This document shows positions 11,130 through 21,947 of a stretch of DNA of 64,000 nucleotides, in pieces. Each line of letters starts with the position of its first letter. Within the stretch, counting starts at the first letter, position 1. The position numbers and the translations under genes are program-made. This DNA is from Forficula auricularia. Its lineage: Eukaryota; Arthropoda; Insecta; Dermaptera; Forficulidae. Location: contig JALMQS010000061.1 of the NCBI GenBank assembly GCA_024734495.1, positions 5,943,321 to 6,007,320 of the forward strand, given 5' to 3'. The notes under the pieces were generated by a model that searched no databases, was not told the origin of the DNA, and was given only the letters and a program-made list of their open reading frames with translations.

Positions 11130-12480
11130 TCTTCATTTTTGACCTTCCGCCTAATTTTGAAAATAAACACCCAAAATGAGGCGTTTTAACTAGTAAGAAC
11201 CCTTAAAAAAAGGTTTTTACTGCAACATATATATATACTAGCTGCAACACCCGCCTTCTTCATCTTTGAATCAGATGTACTGTAGCTAGAAAGTGCTAAT
11301 CAGTTCTTCCTTTGAGAAATACAAACATTTTGGCAGCATATGAACTGTCTACGACTGTCTGTCAGTTGTCTTGAATGATTGAATGCATGGCGACACACAA
11401 ACAGAAAAAATGATGCTTTGAAATGATTTGTCTCAACGTTTCAGACATTTCTAAACAAAACAAAAAAAAAATCGAATAGTTCAACATGACAGCCCATCCG
11501 GTCAGAAATTTCTCAGCCCTGCCGGTCGTAACGAGTTATAACAAGGTAGAAAGGCATGAGATATATTTATATTAGACTATAATCAATGAAAAATGGTCTT
11601 TTAAACTATAGTCTCAAATAAATGAAAATATTTATATCATGGCATAACAAAAAAAAAACACATAGGATTGGAGCCAAGCTGTTGCTTTAAACCAGTTTTA
11701 ACATAGTTATTTCGCGACAATCCACACAAAAGTTTTAGCCTCGTAACCACTCTATACATATGAACGGTTTTAAAATTTTAGGCTATGTTTTTTAACGTGA
11801 CAGTACTTTTCACACTACTATATCCTCTTTATGAATGGATCGTTTCCAAGCCATTGATCTTAAATATCCCCTCCACTAAAAATAATAATGTTTTTTATTT
11901 TTATTTTTTTATCAAAACTACGATGTAAATAATTTCATTTTTTTTTAAGTTACTCCAAATATATTATTCTAACAAATATTAGTTTTTCATCAAGATGGTG
12001 AAAGTCCTTCAATGAAAAAAAATAAAATAAAGATCATTTTCCCACCATTTCCCAATCTACCATATATAAAAAATTCCATTTTTAATTGAAATTATTCATG
12101 TTTGGTGTGGTAAATCGTATTCAAATTTTAACCCTGTGTTTATTATGCTTTTAATGAATTATATTCCAAGTTTCGAAGACTTCTTGAATTTTTACATTTG
12201 TGAAAGAACTGCCTTAAAACTGTATAAACTCAATGACCAAACAGAAACATATTGTTTAGAAATTTACGAGGATGTCTACTACTGAACTAGAGTTTTTACG
12301 AATAATATATATGGTATTATAGAAGGGTTTTAATCATTCCGCGAATTGAGGCAAGGTGTTCCATAAAGCAAACCGGGCCCATCAAAGAGGAATTTAACCA
12401 ATTGATATAGTAAAATTCTTTAATTAATTATCCATAAATATATGGTATATATATATTTTATTTGCCAGTTTCAAATAAAT
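11130..12480. other. No gene recognised
   Basis: 11220-11560 begins 'tatatatatactagctgcaacacccgc', a style of sequence common at arthropod repeat ends. No terminal repeats were found. The remainder is AT-rich. Confidence 0.3.
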
Positions 12481-12540
12481 TGTTCCGAGTTCTCATTTCG
12501 GGTCTCATCTTCACTCTATATTTGTGATTTTGAATCTCTG

Positions 12541-12756
12541 TCAATCTCTTTTATCATTTTTATTTGCTAGACTGTCGTTTATTTCCTCTGTCCATTTCTT
12601 CACCATGCTGCCAATCATTTTTTCCAGCCCCTCTTGCAATCTTCTACGTGTTCAGTCTGTTTCTTCTTTCACAACAAATGTTTCCTCGCTCTCTCCCTTT
12701 ACCCGCATTTCCTGACATGTATGTTCGGTTTCTCTGGACTTAACCCGGAATATCAT
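12541..12756 (-). other. Possible decayed coding stretch, E/K-rich, one internal stop
   Basis: On the minus strand an ATG at 12756 opens a frame rich in Glu, Lys and Arg (includes EMRVKGESEETFVVKEETD). It meets a TGA at 12652-12654, continues in the same frame (LQEGLEKMIGSMVKKWTEEI) and stops at 12541-12543. The second part could form an amphipathic helix or coiled coil, as in retroelement ORF1 proteins. The plus strand here is pyrimidine-rich over 300 bp, which alone would yield E/K/R-rich frames on the minus strand. I do not recognise a family. Confidence 0.25.
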
Positions 12757-14675
12757 TCACCACTTTTATATTTCGTTTTCTGTCCAATGAAAAAATTCCA
12801 TTTTTTTTTATGTTTGAGATTTGATTTTGATTACACATCTCTTTTTATTGCGCAGAGTTGACCTTTTCAAGCCCTTGTCATTGTCGTTACATAAATTTTG
12901 TCTAGTCGAATCGTACTTAAGTAAAAAACCATGACTAATATTAATTGTATCATTTAAAATAAAGTGATCAGAGATAATTATCGTTTTAATTCTAGTTAAA
13001 TCTTTTAGTCTGATGCTTAATATTAAATTAGAATTTAAATATCTTGGTGACGAGTCCAGGGAGTGAGTATGCCTCCCCGAAATCCCACAATTAACACTAT
13101 ATAAATCTAAATCAACGAAAATCTAAAATAAAATATATTTTTAAATGTTTTGGTATTTCTTTAATTTAATTTTTATAAATTTATAACACCAAAAACTGAT
13201 TTTATCAATTATACACTTTTAACCATCTTAATTCCATTTGTCTTTCTTATATACCACTGGAATTTATAAGACAAACAGGAAGTATAGATGCGATCTTTTA
13301 TCTCCTCTAGAAATACAACATTGCTATACACTTACATTATGATGAGTATTTGCTATAAAATGGCAATTAATAAATAGTTAAAAATTAAATAGAAAACTTT
13401 TTAAAGATGAATCAAATTCATTTTTTAACCTCTCTATTGGTGAAATTAAAATCATTTAAATTTCAATGTTTAATAAATACAGCCTCATAATTTGGTCTAG
13501 GTATTTGAAATAAATTTAAAAAGTGATTAATTCACCTCATGACACTAATTAATTTCACAGTTTCAAATATGTATTAAAAACAAAATTTACTAACAGATAA
13601 TGCATTACCCTAAGGACTTGCTTCAGACGAGGGATGATACGAAAATATGTTGTAATTTTTACTTTCAATTATCTTTATAGATATGTGTGGATATATTTTG
13701 CATTTCATAATGAATTTTTTTAATTTCTCAAAATTGGCAATGGAACATTTTATATAATTTAGCTTTATTTAAATAAAATTTGGAATGGTTTGTGGGAATA
13801 AAGGTAGAAGAAAAATCATAAACAATTTCATTGATAAAAAAGTATTATGTATTACTTACAAAAGTATTAATAAATTAAAATATCATACAAAAATATTACA
13901 ATCTTTTTTACATTGATTAAAGGTTTAATCGTTTATTAATTTAAACCTTATGTTTAAAGTATATATATCGTCTAATTTATTTCTTTGTAGTAAGATTTAA
14001 GCACAAAGATTGAAATTATTTACAAAAATATATATGTATATTTACAAAAATATTATTATAGTTTATAATATATCAAAATATTCTATATTTAAAAGTAGTT
14101 GATGTATATGTTGTCATCTATAATCGTATGCAATAAATTGTATATATCATAATATCATATATAGCTTCGAAAATATATAGGAATGTATATAGTTTAAAAA
14201 ATTATTTTTTATATTATATATTGCGTTCTGTTCCATGATTTGAATTAAAAATTGATTCTCAGGAGTTAGGAACATTGATTTTATTTTTCAAATCGTTAAA
14301 AAAATATTTAAGGACGGAAATTACAAAAACAAACTTACATATGAATGTAATAGTATTAATGTTTTGTGTTTTTAATTTTTCCGAGAGCCAGATTTAAATA
14401 TGGCCACGATAAACTCAATGCCAGTCAAGTGTGGGTATTTTTATTTATTTATTTATTTTTCATGATTTAACAGAATAATTAATTTAATTCAAATGTATAA
14501 TTCTTTAAAAATAAAAATTTTATTTCTAGTAGTTTATGAATCGTAACATTTTGGAATGAAGTAATGAAAAATTAAGCAGTTCGAGAATATTTGAATATTT
14601 ACATATTATATCAAAGTACAAAAATAATGTTGTTTTTGCATTTCTAAGGCATTTTAAGAGAGACATGAAAATCTA
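12757..14675. other. AT-rich, no gene recognised
   Basis: Long A/T-dominated stretch. The open frame at 12634-12861 is pyrimidine-driven. I see no exon or repeat end I can support. Confidence 0.35.
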
Positions 14676-14865
14676 AAGGGCATTTGAGAAAAATTTGAAC
14701 CTTAAAAGTCAGGAGAGTATCCTCTACTGGATCCGATATGTTATAGATAAATGTTAGAAGAGTTGTATTCGAACGAGCAACCCTTCTGATATGTAATAAA
14801 ATCTAATTATAACATCTTGGATTCAGTGGAGGACACCCTCTTGATTTTTCAAATAAAATTTAAGT
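14676..14865. repeat. Inverted repeat (MITE-like)
   Basis: The arm around 14700-14750 (AGGAGAGTATCCTCTACTGG, ATATGTTATA) is mirrored at about 14805-14862 (TATAACATCTTGGATTCAGTGGAGGACACCCTC in inverse sense). Internal sequence is about 55 bp. No clear target duplication. It lies about 1 kb past the 3' end of the Gsx coding region. Confidence 0.55.
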
Positions 14866-15802
14866 CCACTACACTCGGTTAATGAATTTGTTTAATCATT
14901 TGCATCTAGGATAATATTTCTAGTTTTTTAATGTGCGTGACTTTAATAGATTTCAGTTGTAATTCTTGTCTCTTTTAAAGTTACTATCAGTTGAATCAGA
15001 TATTTTGCTCAAGATTGTGAATATTAAAATAAAACAAGTGTTTTTTTGTCAACACTACATAGATTATTTAGACCATATATTTCCTTGTCGTTTCGCCATC
15101 AGCACTCAGAAGGGTGTTGTGACTAGTGTTAAACACCATATGAGCGCTAATGATGACGCATATTAAGAAGCATTCAGGTGTAAATAATTTCGATAATGAT
15201 GACAAAATAAAAGAAAACAACTATTTTAATTTATTATTGACAACCTGGTGCCTACAACACAATTAATTTTACTTGAACAAATAAAAATATATTTTTAAAA
15301 TTATATTTATTGTCTAAGAATATCATTAGAATTTATGTATAATTAAAAAAAAAATATTTAATAAATTATGTATTTAAATAAATAAATAAATAAAAGAAAA
15401 GTGAAAAGATTGGGAAGAGAATTTTCAATTTTTTATTTTTATTTTTTTATTTCGCATCGATAATTTAATAATCTCTATAGGGCTAGTTGTTTTTGTAATT
15501 CTCAAGGTTTCCCATATAGGTATTCGGATTCGTTTAATGATTTGTTTTTTGTCTATTCTGAATTTTTGTTCAAATATTTAAAAATATAATATTTGACATA
15601 GTGGTTAAAATTAATTTTGATAAACCATTTCACGGAAAACTCTCAAGTAATCTTCTGCGGTAGGAAAAATTTCACTGGCAAGAACATAGCTGAGATATTT
15701 CTCTTTGTTTTGCGTGTAATTTCATTATTGGATTTTTTTGTCTTTTTATATTAAAAATATAATCCGAGAATAAATAGTAGTTTTTTAGGTAAATTTTGTT
15801 AT
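14866..15802 (-). promoter_or_regulatory. Likely Gsx 3' untranslated region and 3' flank
   Basis: Directly downstream (minus strand) of the Gsx stop codon. It is AT-rich with several AATAAA words on the minus strand, for example complementary to TTTATT at 15306-15311 and in the A-rich run near 15433-15455. The true cleavage site cannot be chosen from sequence alone. 15000-15170 is less AT-rich and unassigned. Confidence 0.3.
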
Positions 15803-16245
15803 TTATGTGTGGGGCGAGATGGCATTTTGGGGCCTTGAATCCAAAGTTATTTGCGGAGTGGGTGATATGCTCGTCGATGGAATCTCCGGACTTTTCAGAT
15901 GATGTGTTTGCGAATGGTGTTGGTGACAGGTCCTCAAGCAACAACACTTTTCAAGTTCGGTGCTATGATGCTGAACTTCTTCCTTTTTGTATTTGACCCG
16001 TCTATTTTGAAACCAAATCTTGACCTGCTTCTCTGACAGTCGAAGGTATGTGGCAATTTCAATTCTTCTCAATCGACTTAAGTACATATTAGCGGAAAAT
16101 TCACGCTCTAGTTCTAGCAATTGGGTGGATGTGAATGCCGTTCGGATGCGTTTACTACTTGGAACATCATCAGAAGGAGAGGCAGAACGGGCGCGACGTG
16201 ATGATGGAGTCGAGGGACTAAGGGCCTCATCGGATTCGCCACCAA
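15803..16245 (-). CDS. Gsx: Gsx/ind homeobox protein, exon 2 (homeodomain and C-terminus)
   Basis: Final coding exon of the ParaHox gene Gsx (ind in flies), a sequence-specific transcription factor of the nervous system. The acceptor is TTTTCAG, exon starting at 16245. One G from exon 1 plus TT gives Val95. A Ser/Pro-rich linker (to about residue 124) leads to a complete homeodomain at residues 125-184, with [36 protein letters not shown] and [11 protein letters not shown]. Trp48, Phe49, Gln50 and Asn51 are all present. These blocks, especially [13 protein letters not shown] and [16 protein letters not shown], are diagnostic for GSX rather than other Antp-class proteins. After the homeodomain come CCCLRTC, a His-rich stretch and a Ser/Pro tail, then a TAA. 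An overlapping second frame in the tail is discussed in findings. Confidence is high for identity and moderate for the last 50 residues. Confidence 0.93.
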
Positions 16246-16342
16246 CTGAAAATAAAGATACAAAATTAAAAAATAATTCATTTTTTATTATAAAAGTTAC
16301 GTAATAGAAATGTAAAACAAATTAAATTTTTAGGAGTGAGAA

Positions 16343-16603
16343 ATTATTATTTTTTGTGATTTTTCGGGTAAACTCCTTCGTATACAAATGATAAAACAAA
16401 TTAATTAATGTTCAAAACATTTTAGAATAAAAATATAATTTGACACGAAAATACTTTCAGTTCATGACTATCGTTTGTCGTGAATAATTAGTTAATATGT
16501 AGATAGCTGTATAATTTTCTGTATAGTTTTTTCAACAAGTTATTTTTCCTTTTCTATTGTTATATATGAAGGGTTTACCCGAAAAATCACAAAAAATAAT
16601 AAT
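16343..16603. mobile_element. MITE with about 35-bp terminal inverted repeats
   Basis: The terminal words ATTATTATTTTTTGTGATT... and TTTCGGGTAAAC are exactly mirrored at 16561-16603, with small differences only at the inner end (CTCCTTCG against CCTTCATA). About 261 bp in total with an AT-rich non-coding centre. It sits 100 bp inside the Gsx intron, next to the acceptor. Superfamily undetermined because no clear duplication is visible. Confidence 0.75.
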
Positions 16604-16983
16604 AGAAATAATTCAATAAATAATTATAATTAATTATGTGTGATTTAAATAAAAATTTAAATTTTAATCAGATTAATCACAAAAATAAAAGCTTCATTAC
16701 TAATAATAGAATTGAGTTTAAAAAAATCAAATTTTTGTGAATTGAATTGAAACGCTTATTTGAGCCGGAAATAAATGATAAATTTTAAACTTTAGTAATT
16801 TTATTTGAAACAGTGTTAATAAATTAAAACATTAAAATTACTTTTAAAGTAGTTACTTTAAAACAACTCTAGAGGTAGGAGTTCTACCGATGGGATAGTT
16901 ATCTAATATATACGTACGACATAAAAAAATACCTAATTTGAAAATGTGGATTTTAATATGATTTTGGAAATTTAAATAGATAT

Positions 16984-17114
16984 GTTAATCAAAATAAAAT
17001 TAATTTAATAGCTACGTTTTGTTTGATTTATTTGAGATTTTTCAATCACGTGAAAATTCTCAAATAAATAAGAAGAAACTTCGCAATTAAATTAATTTTG
17101 TTTTGATTAACGTG
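16984..17114. repeat. Short inverted repeat
   Basis: GTTAATCAAAATAAAATTAA at the left is mirrored as TTAATTTTGTTTTGATTAAC at the right. About 130 bp overall with roughly 26-bp arms. It lies in the Gsx intron. Confidence 0.6.
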
Positions 17115-18238
17115 AAGTCTAAATACCAGGAGGTTATATTATGGCCACAAATAACCTTAAAAAATTTGATATTTTTAGATATTCTAACGAGAAGTTCTAA
17201 AATTTATAGAAAGCCTAAAATCTAATCAATTGTTCGTTTTGGAAATACAAACATTTTTGCACCAAAGTCTTTTTGAAAATAATTTTTCTCTATATTTAAC
17301 CCTTTTCTAAACACGAGAAGCAAAATAAATAAATAAATTAAAATTTTCGAGACAATTCAATACAGGCCGGCGGACATACCAAATAAAAATATAACGAAGG
17401 AGCTCAAGGTGTCTATCTTTAAATAGTACACGTAATTACAGCCTAAGTCTTTTAACTTATTAACAAATCAAAGATTTTAACGTAGAAATTAATTTTTGAA
17501 AATATTTTTAAACTAATTTATATTTTGATTGTTCATCTGTTTTTCTTTTAGTTATTTAAAAAAATTAAAAGGTTGTAAAAGGTATTCCGATTCCAACAAA
17601 AGCTGTTGTTGTATCATTAGTCTTGATGCTTTAATTTCAATTTCCCCGTCGGTAACTTACTTCTATTTGAGATGCAAACCTGATAAATCAAAGTTGTTTA
17701 AATTATAATTAAATTTTGCGTCCCGGTCTAATAAATTTTCCCTTCTAATGCCAAACAAGATGAGTTATTGTTTCTTAAGGCATTAAATATGATTAACCAA
17801 AAATAGCAATACTAATTAATAAAGCAATAAAAAAAACACTAGAATGACATCCAGATTTTTTTTTTATTTAATAATTAATAAACTGTAAAAGTTAATTTTA
17901 TTTGCTGTTTCAAAATCATTTAATTCATATATCTATATCATCTTGTAGGAATTTCGAATGCCCTTAGATATAGTCAACTACACGTACACTCATATTTTTA
18001 TATTCATTGTAGTACAATTTTATTTGAAAAATTCCAAATAAGAATTTTACAGATATTAATTAATGTATCACAGTTGCTTAAGTCTTAAAAGAGCTTATTT
18101 TAAAATATATTTATGTGCGCGTATGTTTCCAATTTTCGGTTAGACTACTCAACCTATATAAATATGAATGATATTATAGGTTTTAAATAAATAGTAAGAA
18201 AGGGATAGGAACGATTTTTGTATAAATTTTTAACAGTA

Positions 18239-18660
18239 CCTACTTTATTCCAATAATTTAAAAATATCAAAAAACGTCTTAAATCTATTTCGACAAGTGA
18301 AAAAATTTAATTGGACACATGAGTAGAAAGATATAAGTTCTAGAAATACGTTTTCTATTATAAACATTAAAATAAATTTAAATTTAGGGAACGAAGAAAA
18401 GTTTATTTTTATTACAGACAAAAGGATCAGCCGGGGCGAGAGGGTGAAGAGAAAATTATTTTCGATCTTTGGGGTCTGCGATCGATTGGGAGGCGCTGGA
18501 ATATTTAATTGTTTAATTAAAATAAATAATTTTAAGCTGATTATAATGAAAAGCTTTTTTTGTACTTTCTTCTGTGAGCACTTAAATTTTTCAATCAAAA
18601 TAGTTTCTATCGTTTTTGGAAAATTTTAAAAACTATAAAAGTACTGGAATAAAGTAGGTA
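18239..18660. repeat. Inverted-repeat element, about 420 bp
   Basis: Left end AGTACCTACTTTATTCCA and its inverse TGGAATAAAGTAGGTATGTACT at the right. The inner arms are more diverged. The centre (about 18420-18500) is less AT-rich. Probably a MITE in the Gsx intron. The two opposing open frames here are shadows of it. Confidence 0.55.
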
Positions 18661-18725
18661 TGTACTCTAAAAAAGGTGCTTAATATCCAGAAAGGGACAA
18701 TTACAATTTATGATTATTATGTTAT

Positions 18726-18898
18726 TTTTTATATTTGTCGCTTTTCGGCCTTTCTAGCAATAAGCCATTTACGATACTATTTATTTTATTCAAATTTGTC
18801 CCTACCCCGGGGGTCAGATTTTAGCCGGATGCCTCGAGTCGGATTCGAACCCAGGTTAGCAGGATAATACGCTACCGCCTAGCCTATCCGACCCCCCA
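18726..18898 (-). mobile_element. tRNA-derived SINE (family 1) in Gsx intron
   Basis: Flanked by a 13-bp target duplication ATTATTATGTTAT (18713-18725 and 18899-18911). On the minus strand it starts with a tRNA-like head: GGCTAGGCGGTAGCG (box A-like) and GGTTCGAATCC (box B). Then comes CCGGCTAAA...CTGACCCCCGGGGTAGGGACAAAT and a 3' part 'atcgtaaatggctta...gctagaaaggcc'. The same arrangement is at 44063-44245. The acceptor stem is missing, so it is a SINE and not a tRNA gene. Confidence 0.88.
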
Positions 18899-19589
18899 AT
18901 TATTATGTTATATTTTCAATAAAAAATAAGATGGTAAATAGTCAATCCATTCTGTAAAGGAAAATTGACCAATTTTGAAGACTACTACTTTGAATAGGGT
19001 GACTCTTTTGGTTATAAAGCGTTATATTTATGTTTACCTAATTATTCGAGTATAATATTATTCATATATATATATATCTAGCAATATAACAGAGGGTGAG
19101 CGTAAAATTTCCCAAACGATGATAGTTTTAAGAACAATACAACTCAAACATTAAATATCCTATATAGTTTTTTACATATAAACTTTTATTTTATGAAAAA
19201 AGTTGTAAAGAAATATATTAAAATCACACGTCTGAACTAAGTTAAATTTATACTTGATTTATTTTTTCTCCCCTTTTGGTTGATTGAATAGTAGTATTTA
19301 AAGAAAATGTCAAGTGTGAGAGACAAGAGGTTTCCTCAAACTTTTTCTCTTCTAAGAAATAAAGGAAATATGGATTTTTCCTTACTTTCAAGAACGAATA
19401 TATTTTTTTATTTAATTTCTTTCGGGACGCTTCTATTCTTTTTTAATGAGCTGATATAAAATGAAAGTAAAAACGCTTTTTTTTAGTTAAAAATATAAAA
19501 TCTAATTTATATTTCAAATCATTTAAACGAAATTTTTTTTTTATAAATTAGTAAACAGAGGGAAAATTGTTGTAAAAAAGTGATATATA

Positions 19590-19735
19590 TAGATAGAAGC
19601 AAAGTAGCAAATGCGTATGAGCCCCGCGTTTCTGGAGGCCTCGTGGAGCAGAAAATGTTTAGCTTTTTCATTTGAGTCAAAACAGATTGACGTCTACGCG
19701 GCGTATCTATAGCCACGTTTTAAACCCAATTATTT
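19590..19735. promoter_or_regulatory. Candidate intronic regulatory block
   Basis: Clearly less AT-rich than the rest of the intron ('gagccccgcgtttctggaggcctcgtggagcag', 'gacgtctacgcggcg'). It matches no repeat elsewhere in the window. A regulatory role is only inferred from composition and location in a developmental gene's intron. Confidence 0.25.
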
Positions 19736-20340
19736 ACGTAAACTTCAAAACAAATAAAGGTTAATTAATTTTACAAATTACAATTATGAGATTACTTTAA
19801 ATAAATTTTCATTTTAAAAGATGTAGAAAACCACCGAAGTTTTAATTAAAAAAATCGAATTAGGAATCAATTATAATACAGATATTTCAGTAAACAAGGG
19901 AGTAACTTAACAAAATATTTGTTTGTTTTTTGATGAGATCGGGGTTTAGAAAACGGATATTTATTATTAAATGTAAAAATTACAATAAATACATAAATGT
20001 ACTATCATTATAAAGTGCTAATCTATAAGTCCACATTTTGCACTGCAAAATATATATTTATTAATAAATAGCAAAAATACACAAGAATAGAAAAATTACT
20101 TCATCGAAAAGCGTCACATCTGAAGTGATCAATTCAATCCCGTAGTTTTATCGTATACCTATGTTAATTTAATTTATCATTTCATCTGGAATTGTTATTG
20201 ATGAAGTGATCCAAAATTTATGTAGGTAATTTTATTGTGTATGTTTGTTATTTATTTTATCCCTTCTAGTGATATTGTTTTTGATGAAGTGAAACTTTGT
20301 AGTATTTTTGCTTATATTTTATAACAACTTCTGTGATTAA

Positions 20341-20465
20341 TTAATAGACATTGTGGTCTTGGTGCAAAGTAAAAAATCTTTAAAAAGATAAAAGTAAATA
20401 AATATTATATGAAATATTCATTTACTATGAGTTAATATTTATTTACTTTTATCTTTAACTTTTGT
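20341..20465. repeat. Fold-back repeat relative
   Basis: Shares 'ttggtgcaa', 'aaagataa(a/g)agtaaataaatattat' and 'atttactatgagtta' with the 10.58-10.98 kb palindrome. It is itself a small inverted repeat (AAAGATAAAAGTAAATAAAT and its mirror). No hammerhead-like core remains. Confidence 0.55.
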
Positions 20466-20744
20466 GATTGTTTTTGGGAAAGTGATCTAAACATCCTGCA
20501 TTTTTATTGTGTATATTTGTTAGTTATTATTATATATAATTAAAATTTCAAAATGTGTTATTTATCAAAACCAGTTAATAAACAATTCAACCCCAGAAGC
20601 TTTAACAAAATACCTTTTTTAAGAGGAGGCAAGTGCCCCCCCCCCCCCGGACCTACATCTATATGCAAAAACTGTTGGTTTATTAAAAAAAATAGTTTTA
20701 AATTAAATATTTAAACATGTAAATAAAATCTAATCTGCACTCAC

Positions 20745-21027
20745 CAGAGTTATCGGGCTTGATGGGGGTGGTCGCCGTCAATGTGGGGGCGGAGGCAGCG
20801 GGCGGTGTGACGGATGGCATCAAAAGACGTGGATTCGTAGGCATGGGCCGTATGACGGGTGCGGGGGCAAGGCGCACATTACAATAGAGGTGCGGGTAAG
20901 CCGCCGCAGCCGCATATAGCAATCCAGGATAATGAGATATTGGCTGGTGCACAGGGGGCAGAAGCCTAGGAGGCCTGGTTGAAGGTGTCTTCGCGATCAG
21001 CGAGTCGACGAGGAACGAGCGGGACAT
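20745..21027 (-). CDS. Gsx: Gsx/ind homeobox protein, exon 1 (N-terminus)
   Basis: First coding exon of Gsx, 94 codons plus one base (phase 1). It opens with MSRSFLVDSLI, the conserved N-terminus of GSX proteins, which resembles the SNAG repressor motif of Snail/Gfi1. That is why I choose the ATG at 21027 over the in-frame ATG at 21051, which would add eight residues. Then come a Pro-rich segment, HQPISHYPGLLYAAAAAYPHLYC (in part a five-Ala tract), further Pro/Ala/Thr-rich low-complexity sequence and PIKPDNS up to the donor. GTGAGTGC at the end is a good splice donor. The exon is markedly GC-rich compared with its surroundings, as expected for coding DNA here. Together with 15803-16245 it gives 241 residues, a little short of vertebrate GSX. 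Confidence 0.9.
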
Positions 21028-21350
21028 GAGGCGTGTACTCTCGGGGCACATTCTAGAGAGAAGCTCTGTCGATGACAGACTGAGGGGCCTAGGGCCCTAG
21101 CAGCCACCAACACGACCAGGGGCGAAGCCCTCCCCTCGGGACAACCCTAAGCACACAATGACCCCCCACTCTCTGGCCACGCTCAAGAACATCCCATTGG
21201 CACACACCAGGAAACGCACACATCCACGACAAATTATTCGATTCCCTTCGTGATACTCAAAACACAATACACAACAACGCCTGCCTAAAAGTGTCCTATC
21301 GGTTAATAAGGGTGAAGCGTTTTTAACAACCCTTGGGTTAAGATCAAATT
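21028..21350 (-). promoter_or_regulatory. Gsx 5' untranslated region and likely core promoter
   Basis: GC-rich DNA immediately upstream of the Gsx start. An arthropod-type initiator word TCAGTC lies on the minus strand at 21083-21078, 54 bp before the ATG, with no evident TATA box. I cannot tell the real start site. The GC-rich zone ends by about 21240 and AT-rich DNA resumes. Confidence 0.35.
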
Positions 21351-21784
21351 GGAGAAAAAAAATGAAAACTTTTCAATACCCACTAGTTCGCTTTCCGCAA
21401 ATTGTGTTGATCTAGAAAGTTGAAACTTTTGTTTCAAATTTTAGATCAAACGTCATATAATATAATTTGATTTTCTGTATTAATATTTATTATTATTGGA
21501 TATATTCCGAATTTTGGCACCACCCACGAACTTTCTATAACTTTCATTTCTTGATTTATCGTGAATATCAGAATCCAGAGAGATACACACATAGGCAGTT
21601 CAACAGAAAAAATTATATGAAATTTAATTTCTAAAATCGAAAAACCAAAAAAAAAACCAAGTTAACTTTTAATACTGCAGCCCGGGCGGTAGTTAGAGTC
21701 ATCTGCAGAGTGTACTGAGTACAAGTGAATATTCAAGTTTGATGAAAATTGGTCCAGCGGAGACCAAAACATTAGAATAAAGCG
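21351..21784. other. Gsx upstream flank, no gene seen
   Basis: AT-rich except 21680-21780 ('gcagcccgggcggtag', 'ggtccagcggagacc'). It includes 'gagaaaaaaaatgaaaactttt', a phrase recurring at 23825 and 48240. Possible regulatory DNA mixed with repeat scraps. Confidence 0.3.
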
Positions 21785-21947
21785 AGGAGTGAACCGCGAC
21801 CTAATATCGTGTACACTTACTCCCACTTCCACTTTCATTTACAAGTAGAAGGATCAACAGATGTAGGGGCATATTCTAATGAATTCCAAAATAATTCCAC
21901 CTAATTCCAAAGACATGTACACCTAATTCCAATCCCGGTTCACCCCT
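21785..21947. mobile_element. Small MITE, copy 1 (AGGGGTGAACCGCGA ends)
   Basis: About 163 bp with ends AGGAGTGAACCGCGAC and GGTTCACCCCT. It contains 'cctaatatcgtgtacac' and 'ggaatt' runs shared with the element at 27739-27900. Non-coding. Confidence 0.7.

Larger units (their letters stand above)
16246..20744 (-). other. Gsx: Gsx intron 1 (phase 1, 4499 bp)
   Basis: Runs from donor GTGAGTGC (20744 downward) to acceptor TTTTCAG (ending 16246). Exon 1 ends with one base of a codon and exon 2 begins with two, so the phases match. Loaded with repeats: MITE 16343-16603, inverted repeats 16984-17114 and 18239-18660, SINE 18726-18898, a fold-back relative at 20341-20465 and a 13-base C run at 20636-20648, about 100 bp from the donor. 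19590-19735 is a more complex block that could be an intronic regulatory element. Confidence 0.85.

Noticed and set aside
16020..16304. 94-codon plus-strand open frame over the homeobox
   Set aside because: Antisense shadow of Gsx exon 2.
18726..18898. tRNA gene on the minus strand
   Set aside because: Same SINE family as 44063-44245, no acceptor stem, 13-bp duplications at its borders.
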